Program-made: the position numbers and the translations under genes
Assembly: GCA_051453625.1 (NCBI GenBank)
Contig: JBOZIK010000001.1
Span: 115,884,373-115,948,372, forward strand
Origin: Welwitschia mirabilis
Lineage: Eukaryota; Gnetophyta; Gnetopsida; Welwitschiales
Direction: 5' to 3'
Length of the DNA: 64,000 nt
Shown here: in pieces, positions 11,813 through 24,050 of the stretch
Numbering within the stretch: the first letter of the stretch is position 1
How the letters are laid out: every line of letters begins with the position of its first letter
Notes under the pieces: generated by a model
The model's input: the letters and a program-made list of their open reading frames with translations, nothing else
Told to the model about the DNA's origin: nothing
Databases searched by the model: none

Positions 11813-13643
11813 TGTGGTAAAATTTAACTATGATTATATCTATCATTAATATATGATAATTTAAGAGATCATCCTAAGAATACAAATCTTGTATAATCAA
11901 ATCAAACATTTACCAAAAGTACTAGAACTTTCATTTGTAGTATAATCCCAATTTTATTTTTTCTTAAAGATAGATGATTAATTTATTAGTAAAACAATCA
12001 TAAAGGTAAAGAGTAATAGAGAGTGAAATGATATTAGAGATCTAGAAATGATACATAGCATTTAAACTAACATAATAACTTCATAGAAAAGCATAAATAC
12101 ATAAAATAAGAACATGTAGCTCTACTTCCAACTCATTCACAATGATATAATCCACTATGATTATGAGTATTTCATTAGTTCAAGCTTAAGCACAATGGCA
12201 TAATCTCATCCATCATAGACATGAAGGTGATATAAAGCCATCTAGCCTTTACAACAAGACTAAATAAGCATGAAAAGTAGGGATCTCCTAAGATCCATCA
12301 AATAAACATTAAAGTTATGTAAGATAGAATATAAAAGAAAGTTAAAAAGTTAGATCTTAAAGTAAAAGCATGACTCAGATAATTCCAGTATAATAAGTAT
12401 GACATTCATAAGTTGATATTAAAGTGATGAAAGAATATGTTATACTTTATTATCAGAATAACTAAATCATAAAATCTAAAAATGTACTCATGCTAAAATA
12501 AGAAGTATCATGCTAGCTTAGTAGATAGCCTATCCCTATAGGAGGATTAAAAAGAACATATGATTAAATCTACAATCTCCGTGAAATATCACAATGAAAG
12601 TTACCCCTCTCAATTAAAGTGACAAGGGGTATTTATAGCCCTAAAATAGCATTTTTAATTAGGATTTCTAAGGACTCATGGATTTTTTTTAAAGAATTCC
12701 CAAAATATATAATATAATTCTTTAGTCATGAGGGTCAAATTGAGGAGTTCTTCTTAAAAATATTCCTCATTTATCTTATATTTTTAAAAATGATGAAAAT
12801 GCATTATTTGCATTAGTAGAATTCAAAAATGTAAAAATGGTACTATTTTAGTCTAAGAAACTAGGGTCACTATGTCTAGAATTGATGCCACAATCAATTA
12901 TGCTTAGCATAACTTCATCTCCTATTAAGATGCTCCTAATGTTACCTTTATCCTATAAAATAACAATGTTTATCATATTAGCAGTAAACCAAGATTTCCA
13001 TGAACTTAACTAAAAGAAACATAAAATCATTATGATAATTAATTAAACTTACNNNNNNNNNNNNNNNNNNNNNNNNNNNNNNNNNNNNNNNNNNNNNNNN
13101 NNNNNNNNNNNNNNNNNNNNNNNNNNNNNNNNNNNNNNNNNNNNNNNNNNNNAGTAAACCAAGATTTCCATGATCTTAACTGAAAAGAAACATAAAACCA
13201 TTATGATAATTAATTAAACTTACTAATAAGGCCTGAAGTCCTTAATATAAGTATTAATTTTTGAGTTTATTAGTGGTTAAGAGTCTTTATCTTATAGCAT
13301 TAGATAGAATCTTCATCATTTACCATTTGGTAGATAATATTCTGTCCTAAAGTATTTGGTGGAGGTTTTTCATGTAGCATTAGGTAAATAAGTATCTATA
13401 TTGTGGCATTAGATAGAATCTTTGTCATTTAGCATTGGGTGGAGGTTATCTTCTAGTATTTAGTGGAGATTATCATATAGAATTAGCTAGAATCTTCATC
13501 ATTATGAGCTTAAGATGTGGCCTTTGAAGCTAAATTACTAATGAGTGCTATCTTCACATCTCTTTAGTACCATCTCCACATGCCTCTATCACATTTCTTC
13601 CAATGTTACTGCTACGTATTGCCACCCCATTTCTCCATCAACA
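11813..13643 (-). repeat. E1 5' LTR
   Basis: Collinear with the 3' LTR over about 11822-13265. It then continues through a minisatellite to a TG-type start, which reads TGTTGATGGAGAAATGGGG on the minus strand. The outer part resembles the start of E3 LTR2 near 27252, including the shared 'tagcttcaa.gcccacat' block. A 100-N gap at 13053-13152 has duplicated edges ('agtaaaccaagatttccatga'). Confidence 0.6.
13297..13505. repeat. Minisatellite in E1 LTR U3, about 25-bp unit, 8 copies
   Basis: Diverged consecutive units follow the pattern TAGCATTAGGTAGAATCTTC, some with ggtggaggtt or ggtagata variants. The reverse-strand unit (aagat..cctccactaaatacta) matches the 35-bp tandem repeat at 27390-27459 in E3 LTR2, so the array is a property of the LTR family. 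Confidence 0.7.
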
Positions 13644-13727
13644 TTGTTGTTTTATGAAAAATTATATCCATCTTCCATTATGTATTCTAAAACATGACTA
13701 AATATCTACAATTAGTATAGAAAAAAT

Positions 13728-14849
13728 AATCAGTAGAAGCTTGATAGACCTAGTTGATTTTGGCTTCTTTTAGTTGAAGATTCCTTTGATGTTAAAAGAT
13801 ATATCTAAGTGGCATAGATCTTTGACCTATCAAATGTCTTTCTTAAGTTCAAATTGTTAACAAAATATGTCTTTGATGTATCATACATCTGTCCTGAAAG
13901 TTATGTTCTTTATAATCAAATTTTAGTTTTATGAAGATGTCTTTGAAAATGGTAGAAATCTATTCTTTTAATGACTTGAAAAATAAGTTTTATGAAGACA
14001 TATTTAAGGCTAAAAGATGTCTATTTCATAGATTATAGATGCCTATATATTGAGAGACATCTATCCTATAAGTCAGTTTTGAAACAGGGTTTGAAAAATG
14101 CTAAAATAAAGTTCTAATGGTTAAATTTGAAGGCCAAGTCATCTACCATCATATTTAAGTCAAATAAAAACTTTAAAAGTGAATATAAATTTCAGAAATG
14201 TGATTCTTTTAAGGTATTTCTTAAAATATGAGAGTCTTTGTCTCCTTTGATGAAATGATACAATAACACCTTAAAATGATTAAATCTTTATACAAAGCTT
14301 TAAAGATCATTAATCTTTCATTAAATCTTTCAAATGCAGCTTGAAATCTTTCTTACTTATTAAAATAACCTTCTATTTAACTTAATTATAATATCTTTTT
14401 CATGTTCTTTCTTGTAATCTTTGAATCTTGAAGTAGTTAAACAAAAACATGATCTAAAAAATGGAGAATGAATCTACTGAAGCATAAAGCAACTGGAACA
14501 ATGATAAATTTTAACTTATCTTAATTTTTCAAGTATAAAATGAACCATAAATATAAGCTAAAGAATTAAGAAAATATCAAGTAAAAGAGCTAGCACAAAT
14601 TCTTCAACATTTCATTCTTCTCTTAAAGAGGCATCAATATAAAGTAAATTCATTACATCAATCAAGCCTTTTATAGAGAAATTTGGAGTTATCCCTCTTT
14701 TTTCTAATCCATATGGGATATAATTCCTTACAAGATACATTAATATTTTTCAAAACATAAGGTTTCCTAAGGTTACAACTTTCAAGAAATAGTTCTATGA
14801 ACTAACCATGATATAAAACATATGATGTATCCACATTGGACCACATTAA
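13728..14849 (-). repeat. Copia 3' LTR
   Basis: Collinear with 18984-20111. It starts at 'aatcagtagaagcttgat' and ends '...ccacattggaccacatta'. Shared landmarks are 'gttgattttgg.ttcttttagttga', 'gaagacatcttt' and 'ccatatgggatataat'. The terminal dinucleotides are mutated at the outer edge. Confidence 0.85.
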
Positions 14850-14850
14850 T

Positions 14851-14863
14851 CATTCCTTCTTTG
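14851..14863 (-). other. Copia polypurine tract
   Basis: The minus strand reads a purine-rich AAAGAAGGAATG directly before the 3' LTR start. This is the expected site of plus-strand priming. Confidence 0.6.
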
Positions 14864-14889
14864 TGATAATGTGAAAAAATCATGTTGGA

Positions 14890-15260
14890 TTTGAAGATTA
14901 AATAGTTCATCTTTTATATTTAAAACTTCTTTATCAGCATATTAGCAACTTTTTTATTTGTAAAAACATGCTTAAACATGATCAATCCCTTCTTTACTTT
15001 ATTTTTGATGAAATAATATTTGATTTTAATGCGCTTACTCTTCTTGTGAAGAGTGCGTTTTTGAGAAAGCATTATGGGTAGCATATTATCAATGAACATA
15101 TTAATTACTATATTTAGTTTTACCTAAAATTATTTAAATGATTTTGGAATTCATAACGCATGTTAAATAAAGTTAGCCATGGAGATGTATTCAACTTCAG
15201 TGCATGAAAGAGATACACATGTTTGTTTCTTTAACTTCCATTAAATTGGATTTCTTCCAT
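14890..15260 (-). pseudogene. Copia RNase H relic
   Basis: The minus strand contains KQTCVSLSCTEVEYISM near 15180-15225. This matches the Copia RNase H signature 'KQ..V.LSSTEAEY'. Downstream codons near 14940-15000 resemble the element's usual C-terminal 'ADI.TK' end, here with stops. The domain would degrade the RNA strand of the RNA-DNA hybrid during replication. Confidence 0.75.
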
Positions 15261-15599
15261 GAAATATAATAGTAATATAAGTGGATTTGCTATCTTCTAT
15301 GGATCCACTCCAATTAGCTTCATAATAAGAATGAATATCTCCATCTCCTTTTTCAAATTTAAGCCCAAGTATAAGTGTGTCAAGTACATACCTCATGAGA
15401 TATTCCAATGCAACAAGATGGCTTTCTCATGGTTTAACCATATATCTAGACATAAATGATGTTACAAATTTATTATTAGGTTATGTATGACATAAAAATC
15501 TTAAGGACCCTATCATGGATTTATAAAGCTAAGCAACCACCATCCTTATAGAGTCTTTCCTTTTAATTTTGAGATTTTGAGGTAGTGAAGTAGTAGTTG

Positions 15600-16320
15600 G
15601 TTTTGCTTCAAGTAGTCCATATTTTTCCATCATGACTTGTGAAAAATTTTATTTACGTATAATCATGGGGTCTTTGACTTGATCAACTTGAATGCCCAAA
15701 AAATATTTAAGAATATTAAGAATCTTCATTTCAAATTTAGTTTTAATTTTCATCTTGAAGTTTTTAATCATTTTCTCATATGTAACAAAAAATACTATGT
15801 CATCAACATAAAGAGATATCATAATGAAATGACCATTTAAATATTTAAAACATAATGTGGACTCTAAAATGCATGCTTTATAGCCTTTTTCAATCAAATA
15901 ATCATTAATTATTCTAAAGCAAGCTCTTGGAGCTTGTTTGAGGCCATAAAGATCTTTTTTAAGTTTACAAACTTTATTTTCTTGGCCTTTAATAATAAAA
16001 CCTTTAGGTTAAAAATCTTATACTTCTTCTTCTAGATTGACATTTAAAAATGCACTATTTACATTCAATTAATATAAAAAATAAGATTCATGATCTAATA
16101 AATAAATCATCAATTTTATAGTTTCAAATCTAGAAATTAGTGTAAAAATTTTTTCATAATCAATGTGTTTCTTTTGTTTGAAGCCTCTAGCAAGCACCCT
16201 TGCTTTCTAACATGTGACAATGCATTTTTCATCCATTTGTGTTTTGAAGATCCATTTTAAGTCAATGATATTCTTTCTCTTTNNNNNNNNNNTTCATTTC
16301 TTTTGCATTGCTTCTCTTAA
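15600..16320 (-). pseudogene. Copia reverse transcriptase relic
   Basis: An open stretch at 15649-15897 carries the catalytic YVDD box (codons at 15799-15810) followed by the FEMK..L..FLGIQV block typical of the Copia RT family. Upstream, in frame with stops, are KARVLARGFKQK, the LNVNSAFLN region (canonical 'D.K.AFL.G') and KKDLYGLKQAPRA near 15930. The order and spacing fit a full RVT_2 domain. A 10-N gap lies at 16283-16292. Several stops are CAA/CAG-type losses. Confidence 0.85.
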
Positions 16321-16439
16321 AATTAGAGATTGAAAAGCTTCATCAACTAATTTTGATTCATTAACTAAGGCTGAATATGCAACATGAGATGTGCCTCATA
16401 CTTCTTGTAAATACTCTTTTAAAATTTTTATTGAATATT

Positions 16440-17260
16440 TAAGAAGATGCATGATTTTTAACAATTCTTGATGGCATAGATGGGTGAGAAGTAATGGATG
16501 GATCACCAACATTGTCTTCTTCATAAGAGAAGTGTACTAAACCAAATTTTGATTCATCAAACTTAACATCTCTAAGAATGAAATATCCTTNNNNNNNNNN
16601 NNNNNNNNNNNNNNNNNNNNNNNNNNNNNNNNNNNNNNNNNNNNNNNNNNNNNNNNNNNNNNNNNNNNNNNNNNNNNNNNNNNNNNNNNNNNNNNNNNNN
16701 NNNNNNNNNNNNNNNNNNNNNNNNNNNNNNNNNNNNNNNNNNNNNNNNNNNNNNNNNNNNNNNNNNNNNNNNNNNNNNNNNNNNNNNNNNNNNNNNNNNN
16801 NNNNCAATATGAATTAGGCAATGTGCTTTATGTCAATAAGCAATGTACCATTTCTTGTATTAAATCATTTTTCCTTTTAGTTATTCCATTAGTTTATGGA
16901 GAATAACCACATGTTGTTTACTTTAAATGCCACAATCATCACAAAATTTATTACTCATTATTCACAAGTTCACCTTATCAATCACTTCTAATGGCTTTAT
17001 CTTTTATTTAAATTGATTTTCAATAGGTGCTTTGAAATATTTAAAAGTAGAATGGAGGAGATAAGACCAAGTATACTTAGAAAAATCATCAGTAATTACC
17101 AAAAATATTTGAAGCTCTTCATTATGCAAGTACCCATTGGATCAACCAAGTCTATGTGTACTAAATCAAGTGGCATAGTTTTTCTCTTCATAATAGCATT
17201 GTCTGAATTAGCCTTTGCTTGTCCTTCATGCATGTTTCACAAATTTCAGTAGGTATTTCT
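16440..17260 (-). pseudogene. Copia integrase relic
   Basis: From high to low coordinates on the minus strand, I read a zinc-finger C..C remnant near 17230, VITDDFSKYTW near 17090 (first catalytic Asp block), and an SP.TNGITKRKN stretch near 16880 (canonical 'QQNG..ERKN' with the catalytic Glu region). After a 214-N gap comes YFILRDVKFDES, the segment joining integrase to RT. The catalytic core is interrupted by several stops. Confidence 0.75.
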
Positions 17261-17526
17261 TTACATTTAATGCCCAACACACTTTAATCTTTTTACATAT
17301 TTATAATATTTATGTATAAAGCATGTCCTAATCGCATGTGATAAATAATTAAAGAATTTTTAATTATAATTAACATTAACACTAGTTCTAAATTTTTACT
17401 TTATGTGTCGTTTCCCATAAAAAATAATGCATAGATTTGATTTGACATTCTTTGAAGAGTAGTGGAGAAGCCTATATCATCCATTATGGTACAACCATTC
17501 TTATCAAACATAACTTTTTTACCTCT

Positions 17527-17754
17527 TTAAACCATTTGTTTAATTAAAAGTAAGGAGCTAAAAAGCTTGGATACATGAAAAACATCATGAACATTAATCC
17601 ATCTTTCATCTTTAAGATTTATTATAACATATCCAATGCCTTCTACTTTGACAAAAACGCCATCATCAAATTTGATGGATTTCAAATTAGTAAGCCTATA
17701 ATTAAAAAATAAATTTTTATTTAGAGTCATGTGATTTAAATAACCACTATCCAT
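17527..17754 (-). pseudogene. Copia aspartic protease relic
   Basis: A 75-codon open stretch begins MDSGYLNHMT, which holds the DSG catalytic triad and the H-M-T context typical of the Copia protease. It continues with KFDDGVFVKVEGIG and VFHVSKLFSSLLLIKQM, matching '..FGDN..V.V.GKG' and 'V.YVP.L..NLLS..Q'. It cleaved the Gag-Pol polyprotein in the ancestral element. Confidence 0.8.
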
Positions 17755-17829
17755 AATCCATGTGAAGGAATCAATTTTTTTGGTAGAAACTAAGGCTAAA
17801 TAATTTGTTACTCCTCCTTCAACTTGCTT

Positions 17830-18940
17830 TTATTTGTCAATTATTGGCTGAGAAGTAGATGGTTCAAATTCTTCATTAGGTTTAGATGAAGTGTGTTTAT
17901 TTCAAATGGAGGGAAAACCTAATTTACATGAATATTTATCTTCAGTATGGCTTGGTTTTTTGTACTTTATGCACCACAATTTATTTTTGTTTGTGTCTTC
18001 TTTAAAGTATTAATTTTGGAACTTGTTTTGAAAGTAGTTATATTTTCCTCTTAAATCATTAAATCTATCATCTCTTTGAAATGATTATCTTTCTTTATAA
18101 AAACCTTTAAAGTTTTATTGTCCTTCTTAATTTTGAGAAAAATTAGAGGTTTGATTGTTTCCTCCTTGATTTCGATGACTTTATCTTCCTCTTCCTCTAG
18201 CAAACCTACCACTTCTTCCTATTTTTCTTTGGAATTTTACAAACTAGGCCTAATCATGTGGAGATACTTTATTTTCTAAACCTTTTAATGTTCTTATATG
18301 AGAAACCAATGCATCAACTATTAAAGTATTGAGATCTTTTATTTGAAGCAAAGCAATCATCATACACTTATATCTAACATCATTATATAGAACTTAGACT
18401 ACTATTCTATCTATCTTTTGATTTTTAATGAATCCACAATTATATTCATTAACATTTCTAATTTCTTGATACATTATTTGAAAGAAAGATTCAATGTACT
18501 TACCTCTTGTGATGTAGATAGTTTTAAATTATAATTTTTACTTCAAATATTTGATTTTCATGTTTTCTTGGTTACCTCTAAACTTATTTTTGAGCTAGTT
18601 CCAATAAAATCCTTTGCATTTACTTTTCTTATGATTTTAGCTCTAATGATTTCCCTTACAGATGTATAGATGATTATCTTGACTAATGTATTATTCATCT
18701 TTGTTGATTTATATTTTCTTTTTTATTCTTTATTTAACACATTAGGATCTAGAGGATGAAAGAAACTATTCTGAATTACATCATAACATTCATTCAATTT
18801 AAGTAATGTCTTCATTAACTAACATGGATAAGTGAAACTATAACTTTCATTAAAGATAATTAAGAACTAGGAATATCATTTGACATATAAAATCAAGATA
18901 AAACTAACCTTTATGACCTTTAAAAATTCAAATTCAATCT
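17830..18940 (-). pseudogene. Copia gag relic with degenerate zinc knuckle
   Basis: The minus strand near 17925-17985 reads KLWCIKYKKPSHTEDKYSC. This is a CX2CX4HX4C knuckle in which the second and fourth cysteines are lost or shifted (C-to-Y). Just upstream is a basic GRSGRFARGRGR stretch, typical of plant Copia nucleocapsid. Farther upstream the region has the length and position of a UBN2-type gag, but frames are broken and similarity is weak. Confidence 0.6.
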
Positions 18941-18962
18941 TCCTTAGATATTTGTACTTGTG

Positions 18963-18980
18963 CCTTATGCTCTAATACTA
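18963..18980 (-). other. Copia primer-binding site (initiator tRNA-Met type)
   Basis: The minus strand reads TAGTATTAGAGCATAAGG, 3 bases after the LTR end. The first 12 bases differ from TGGTATCAGAGC by one G-to-A and one C-to-T change. Confidence 0.75.
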
Positions 18981-18983
18981 GTT

Positions 18984-20111
18984 TGTCAATAGAAGCTTGA
19001 TGAATCTAGTTGATTTTGGTTTCTTTTAATTGAATACATATTTGATGTTAAAATATGTTTTTAAGTAGCATAGACATCTTTGATGTGTTAGATGTCTTTC
19101 TTAAGTTAAAATAGTTAACAAAAGATGTCTTTTATGTGTTAGACATCTATCCTAAAAGTTCTATTCTCTGTAATCAAATTTCAATTCTATGAAGACATCT
19201 TTGAAACTAATAGATGTCTATCCTTTTAATGACTTGAAAAATGAGTTATATAAATATGTCTTTGAGGCTAAAATATGTCTATTTCATTGTATAATAATGT
19301 ATATCTATTTAAAGATGTCTATCCTATAAGTTAGTTTTAAAACAAGGTTCAAAAAAGGCTAAAACAAAGTTCTAATGGTGAAATCTAAAGGATGACTCAT
19401 CTAGCATTATATTTAAGTAAAATAAAAACACTTTAAAAGTGAATTCCAAACCTCAAAAACATAATTCTTTTAAGATCTTTCTTCAAATATGAAAATACTT
19501 TTCTTCTTTAATTAAATGACATAATAACACCTTGAAATGATTAAATCTTTACATAAAGCTTTAAAGATCATCAATATTTTATCAAATATTTTAAATGCAA
19601 CTTAAAATATTCTTTATTTATTGAAATAAACTTTTATTTAAACTCAGTTCCAAGATATTCTCATGATCTTTCTTTTAATATTTGAATCTTGAAGTACTTA
19701 AACAAAAACACAATCTAGAAAATAGATAATGAAGCTATTCAAACATAAAGAAACTAGAACAATGACGAATTTTAACTTATCTCAATTTTTCAAGTATAAA
19801 ATAAAGCATAAAGACAAGATAAATCATCAAGACAACATTAAGAAAAAGATCTAGTAAAAATTCTCTATCATTTTATTCTTCTCTTTAAGATGCATCAGTA
19901 TAAAGTAAATTTATTACATTAATCAAGTCTTTTATAGAGGGAATTGGAGTTGTCTCTTTTTTTTCTAATCCATATGGGATATAATGCATTATAGAACATA
20001 TAAATATTTTTCATAACATAAGGTTTCCTAAGCTTACAACTTTCAAGACAATGGCTTTAAGGACTAACTATGATATAAAACTATGATGTGTCCACATTGA
20101 ACCACATTACA
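18984..20111 (-). repeat. Copia 5' LTR
   Basis: Starts (plus strand) TGTCAATAGAAGC and ends ACCACATTACA, giving TG...CA ends on both strands. Collinear with 13728-14849 along its whole length. Confidence 0.85.
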
Positions 20112-20230
20112 CCAACAAAAATCATAAAATNNNNNNNNNNNNNNNNNNNNNNNNNNNNNNNNNNNNNNNNNNNNNNNNNNNNNNNNNNNNNNNNNNNNNN
20201 NNNNNNNNNNNNNNNNNNNNNNNNNNNNNN

Positions 20231-21180
20231 AAAGATGTCTTTGATGTGTTAGGAATCTATCCTAAAAGTTCTATTCTCTATAATCAAATTTCAATTCTAT
20301 GAAGACATCTTTAAAACTAATAGATGTCTATCCTTTTAATGACTTGAAAAATGAGTTCTATGAATATGTCTTTGAGGCTAGAATATTTCTATTTCATTAT
20401 ATAATAGATGTGTATCTATTTAAAGATGTCTATCCTATAGGTTAGTTTTAAAACAAGGTAAAAAAAGGCTAAAACAAAGTTGTAATGGTGAAAAACACTT
20501 TAAAAGTGAATTCCAAACCTCAAACACATAATTATTTTAAGATATTTTTTTCAAGTATGAAAATATTTTTCTTCTTTAATTAAATGACATAATAACACCT
20601 TGAAATGATTAAATCTTTACACAAAGCTTTAAAGATCATCAATATTTTATCAAATATTTCAAATGCAACTTAAAATGTTATTTATTTATTGAAATAAACT
20701 TTTATTTAAAACTAATTCCAAGATATTTCTCATGGTCTTTCTTTTAATATTTGAATCTTGAAGTACTTAAATAAAAACACAATCTAAAAAATGGATAATG
20801 AAGCTATTCAAGCATAAAGAAATTAGAACAATGACAAATTTCAACTTATCTCAATTTTTCAAGTATAAAATAAAGCATAAATACAAGCTAAATCATCAAG
20901 AAAACATTAAGTAAAAGATCTAGAACAAATTATCTATCATTTCATTCTTTGCTTTAAGAGGCATTAGTATAAATTAAATTTATTACATCAATTAAGTCTT
21001 TTATAGAGGGATTTGGAGTTTTCCCTTTTTTTCTAATCCATATGGGATATAATGCCTTATAGGACATATAAATATTTTTCATAACATAAGGTTTCCTAAG
21101 CTTACAACTTTCAAGATAATGGCTTCAAGGACTAACTATGATATAAAACATATGATGTGTTCACATTAAACCACATTACA
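20231..21180 (-). repeat. Second copy of the Copia 5' LTR (likely alternative haplotype)
   Basis: Begins mid-LTR directly after a 100-N gap and matches 19117-20111 closely to the same CA end (ccacattaca). The flanking 'atcataaaat' after each LTR copy is also shared. The copies therefore share the outside flank as well as the LTR, as expected for two assembled versions of one locus. A small deletion near 20490 removes the 'ctaaaggatgactcatctagc' part. Confidence 0.75.
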
Positions 21181-21316
21181 TAAAAAAAAAATCATAAAAT
21201 TAAGTTTTATTTTAAGAATAATAGAATACATATTTTATGATTAAAATAGTTAAATTAATATCTTTATTTATATTAATAGAATAAAACACTTGAGATAAAT
21301 GACATATTTTACATGT

Positions 21317-22703
21317 TAACAATCTTCTGATCTAATACAAAGGGACAAGGAATTCTTACTACTCTAATACTAGCCGCTTATATAAAAAAGCTTAAATGTC
21401 TTACTTTTTAATCATCTTTTAGTGATGAGAGTAATCATTCTTATAAGAAGAACTCTTTTATCATGTCTTTCTAGTTTCCCTCATTTGGAAATGGACTAAC
21501 CTTGAGGTTAAAGTGGTATTTCTCATACAAGTTTGAGTTTCCTTATTTAATGTAGTGCATTATTTTATTTTTCATAATAAAAACTTTTAGTTTTATTCCT
21601 TGAATTCAAGTTGTGATTTATTTCATACTTCTAATGCCTAAGATGAGTCTATATTTATTTCATTAAGTTATTAATAAATCTGAGTGAATACTTCNNNNNN
21701 NNNNNNNNNNNNNNNNNNNNNNNNNNNNNNNNNNNNNNNNNNNNNNNNNNNNNNNNNNNNNNNNNNNNNNNNNNNNNNNNNNNNNNNNNNNNNNTCTTTT
21801 ATCATGTCTTTTTAGTTTCTTTCTTTTGGAAATGTGCTAGCCTTGAGGCTAGCTTGATGCTTTTCTTTCAAGCTTTATTTTTTCTTCATTAATGTAATGC
21901 ATAGTTCCTTTTTGATAATAAAGACAGTAGTTTTTATCTTTTTAGTTGTAGTTGTTGTTTTATTTATACTTTAAATATTTGATATGAATCTAAAAACAAT
22001 ACCAAAAAAAACCCTTGTTAGTCATCCTCCTTAATAAACCACCATTTGAATGGTGATGCTAAAAGATCATTAATTTTAAGTGAAATTAATGCATCAGTAG
22101 CTTGGTGAAAACGTAATTTTTACTAATTTATTTATATTTGTAAGTGAGACATTTCCTATTTTTCATGCTTATGAGTATTTTAGGATGAGCTAGAGTGATA
22201 GGAGGATCACACCACTACTCATGGGCTAAATGAGATAATGTAACCATGATTTGGACTTCAATGTACTTAGCATATCTAGATTTAAAGTGGAACTTGTAAT
22301 ATATTAGTAAATAGAATTCTCTTATTTGTTGAAATATTTGTGTTAGCTCTTAAGTGCTATGTCTCTTTCTAATTTCATGTTTGTTGAATTTCATTTTTGT
22401 TTTCATTCTTAACTTGAAGATTTNNNNNNNNNNNNNNNNNNNNNNNNNNNNNNNNNNNNNNNNNNNNNNNNNNNNNNNNNNNNNNNNNNNNNNNNNNNNN
22501 NNNNNNNNNNNNNNNNNNNNNNNCAATCTCATGTTTGTTTAATTTATTTTTTGTTTTCATTCTTAACTTGAAGATTTTATTAAGTCTTTTTGATAGTTTA
22601 GATTTACTATTTTTTACCATAATTACCACTAAGAAAAAAATGATCCCAGGTCCTTACTACAATAAAATACCTACTTTATATTTATAAAAGATAACCTTAA
22701 ACA
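21317..22703 (+). repeat. E3 5' LTR (truncated start)
   Basis: Collinear with LTR2. Shared blocks are 'agtgatgagagtaatcattctta' (21422 and 27572), 'ggatgagctagagtgataggaggat' (22183 and 27927) and 'ttcttaacttgaagattt' (22404 and 28150). A TATA-like tatataaaaaagc occurs at 21377-21389. The outer about 210 bp present in LTR2 is missing. Confidence 0.65.
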
Positions 22704-22709
22704 ATGTTG

Positions 22710-22727
22710 TGGTGTTGTTAATGGGGA
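22710..22727 (+). other. E3 primer-binding site (tRNA-Asp type)
   Basis: Reads TGGTGTTGTTAATGGGGA. Against TGGCGCCGTTGCCGGGGA, 12 of 18 bases are identical, 5 are C-to-T or G-to-A, and 1 is a transversion. It lies 6 bases after the LTR end. Confidence 0.7.
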
Positions 22728-24050
22728 TAATGGCATAGTAGATATAGTAGAACATGCATAAATTTTCTTTTCTTGCATCTTTAATTTTAGTATTTTTCAT
22801 TTTTTTATAGTTTGTAATGTGTGATATTGGTTTTATTCTACTGATATTCAAACTAGTCTTGGTTTTTTTACATTTTGATTTTTATATCTTTATTTTCTAT
22901 ACTCTTTAGTTGTTAGTACTAGTCCTTTCTAGTGACACCTTAACTAGTACTTTTTTCCTTAATTCTTTTAGGTTTTTATTAAACATTTTATTTCTAACCG
23001 AATCATTATTATTATATTGATCTTTTTATACATATAACTAACTAGTTTATGCAGATTTTACTACTTAAGTTCTCTCAAACTAAGGATAAAGTAACAAAAA
23101 AAAAAAAGAGAAGAAACTAAAAGAATAACAAAAATAGAGAAGAACTTCCTTCCCTCTTTTTCTTTTCTACATTTCAAATATAGTAGCTTTTATTTTTAGT
23201 TCTGTGTCTATTAGATCAGTTTTTAAATTTCTATTTGATTTTATGTAACACTATTTTTTCTAGGGTTTTTATAGGTTTCAATTTTATTTTAAACTCAATT
23301 ATTTTAATTTATGCAATTTATTGTATATGATTTATTATGAAAACTAATTTGCAACACCCTAAGATTTATAACTATCATACCTCACTGGCAATGCCATTCT
23401 TCCTAAGAATTTTTCATTCAAGCCATGGTCAATCTATCTTCTAAACCTTCTTAATTTTATCAGATATCAACTATCCTCTAAAAATTCATAAATTATGATT
23501 TAAAGAGGTAATCCTTTTAGTAGGTTATATGAAATACCTTATAAATCTCCAATGAATTCTTGCATTAAAAGAAGACTTTTTAATTGAGATTATGAAAATA
23601 TCTACATTTTTACTTATTACATTCAACCTAAATGAATTGTAGGTGATTATCCTTGATTTAAATAAACTATTCAAGTTTTCTTGAATCTCTTACTGTGCAT
23701 AGATTAAATCCTTACCAATAGAATTATAAATTTGTACCTTTTTACCATCACTTATAATCCTCATTTCTCATTAGCTTATTAATTTTCTTTATGTCCTAGT
23801 TCATAATCTTTATAATTTAATTAATAGCCTTCATCTCATCTCCTATATTCTTCATTCTTTAATTGATACCTTTCATCCTCTAACACTCAACAAACTTCTT
23901 CAAATTTATTAGAAGATACCTTTAAAAGATTTATGAGGTCTTAGATTCAAATTAATCATACTAACTCTTCCATTATGTAAATAATTAAGTAAAGTATTCA
24001 ATAGTTAAACTAAACCAATGCTCAAATTATCAGTACATGTAACTAACAAG
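22728..24050 (+). other. E3 gag-side internal region, unreadable
   Basis: No domain is recognised in any frame. The segment is AT-rich with many stops. Confidence 0.35.

Larger units (their letters stand above)
3836..13643 (-). mobile_element. Athila-like Ty3/gypsy retrotransposon E1, degraded
   Basis: Two long direct repeats (about 3836-5514 and 11813-13643) bracket a 6.3-kb internal region. A decayed tRNA-Asp primer-binding site lies beside the right repeat on the minus strand, which makes the right repeat the 5' LTR. Internal pol similarity is visible at 8751-9058, just before where RT should begin. RT, RNase H and integrase motifs are not recognisable. The internal region also carries several gap-flanking duplications that inflate its length. 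Elements of this type are copied through RNA by their own reverse transcriptase. This copy cannot encode one. The lineage call rests on the PBS, the pol fragment and similarity to E3. Confidence 0.6.
13728..20111 (-). mobile_element. Ty1/copia retrotransposon, full-length but dead
   Basis: Two direct repeats of about 1.1 kb flank, in minus-strand order, a primer-binding site, gag with a zinc-knuckle relic, protease, integrase, reverse transcriptase, RNase H and a purine tract. Protease-integrase-RT-RNase H order is diagnostic of Ty1/copia. Many stops and shifts exclude function. Total length is 6.4 kb including gaps at 16283-16292 and 16591-16804. No clear target-site duplication was found. 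The flanks are AT-rich and the left LTR start is mutated. Confidence 0.85.

Noticed and set aside
13297-13505. CRISPR-like repeat array
   Set aside because: Units are diverged and contiguous without spacers, and the context is a plant LTR. It is a minisatellite.
17013-17252. Plus-strand 79-codon frame
   Set aside because: Antisense shadow of the Copia integrase relic.
13723-20116. Target-site duplication of the Copia element
   Set aside because: Flanks are A-rich (aaaat on the left, ccaac or taaaa on the right) and do not match convincingly.
18984-21180. Tandem LTR array or second Copia insertion
   Set aside because: The third LTR copy shares the outside flank (atcataaaat) with the second across a 100-N gap. 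One locus assembled twice is simpler.
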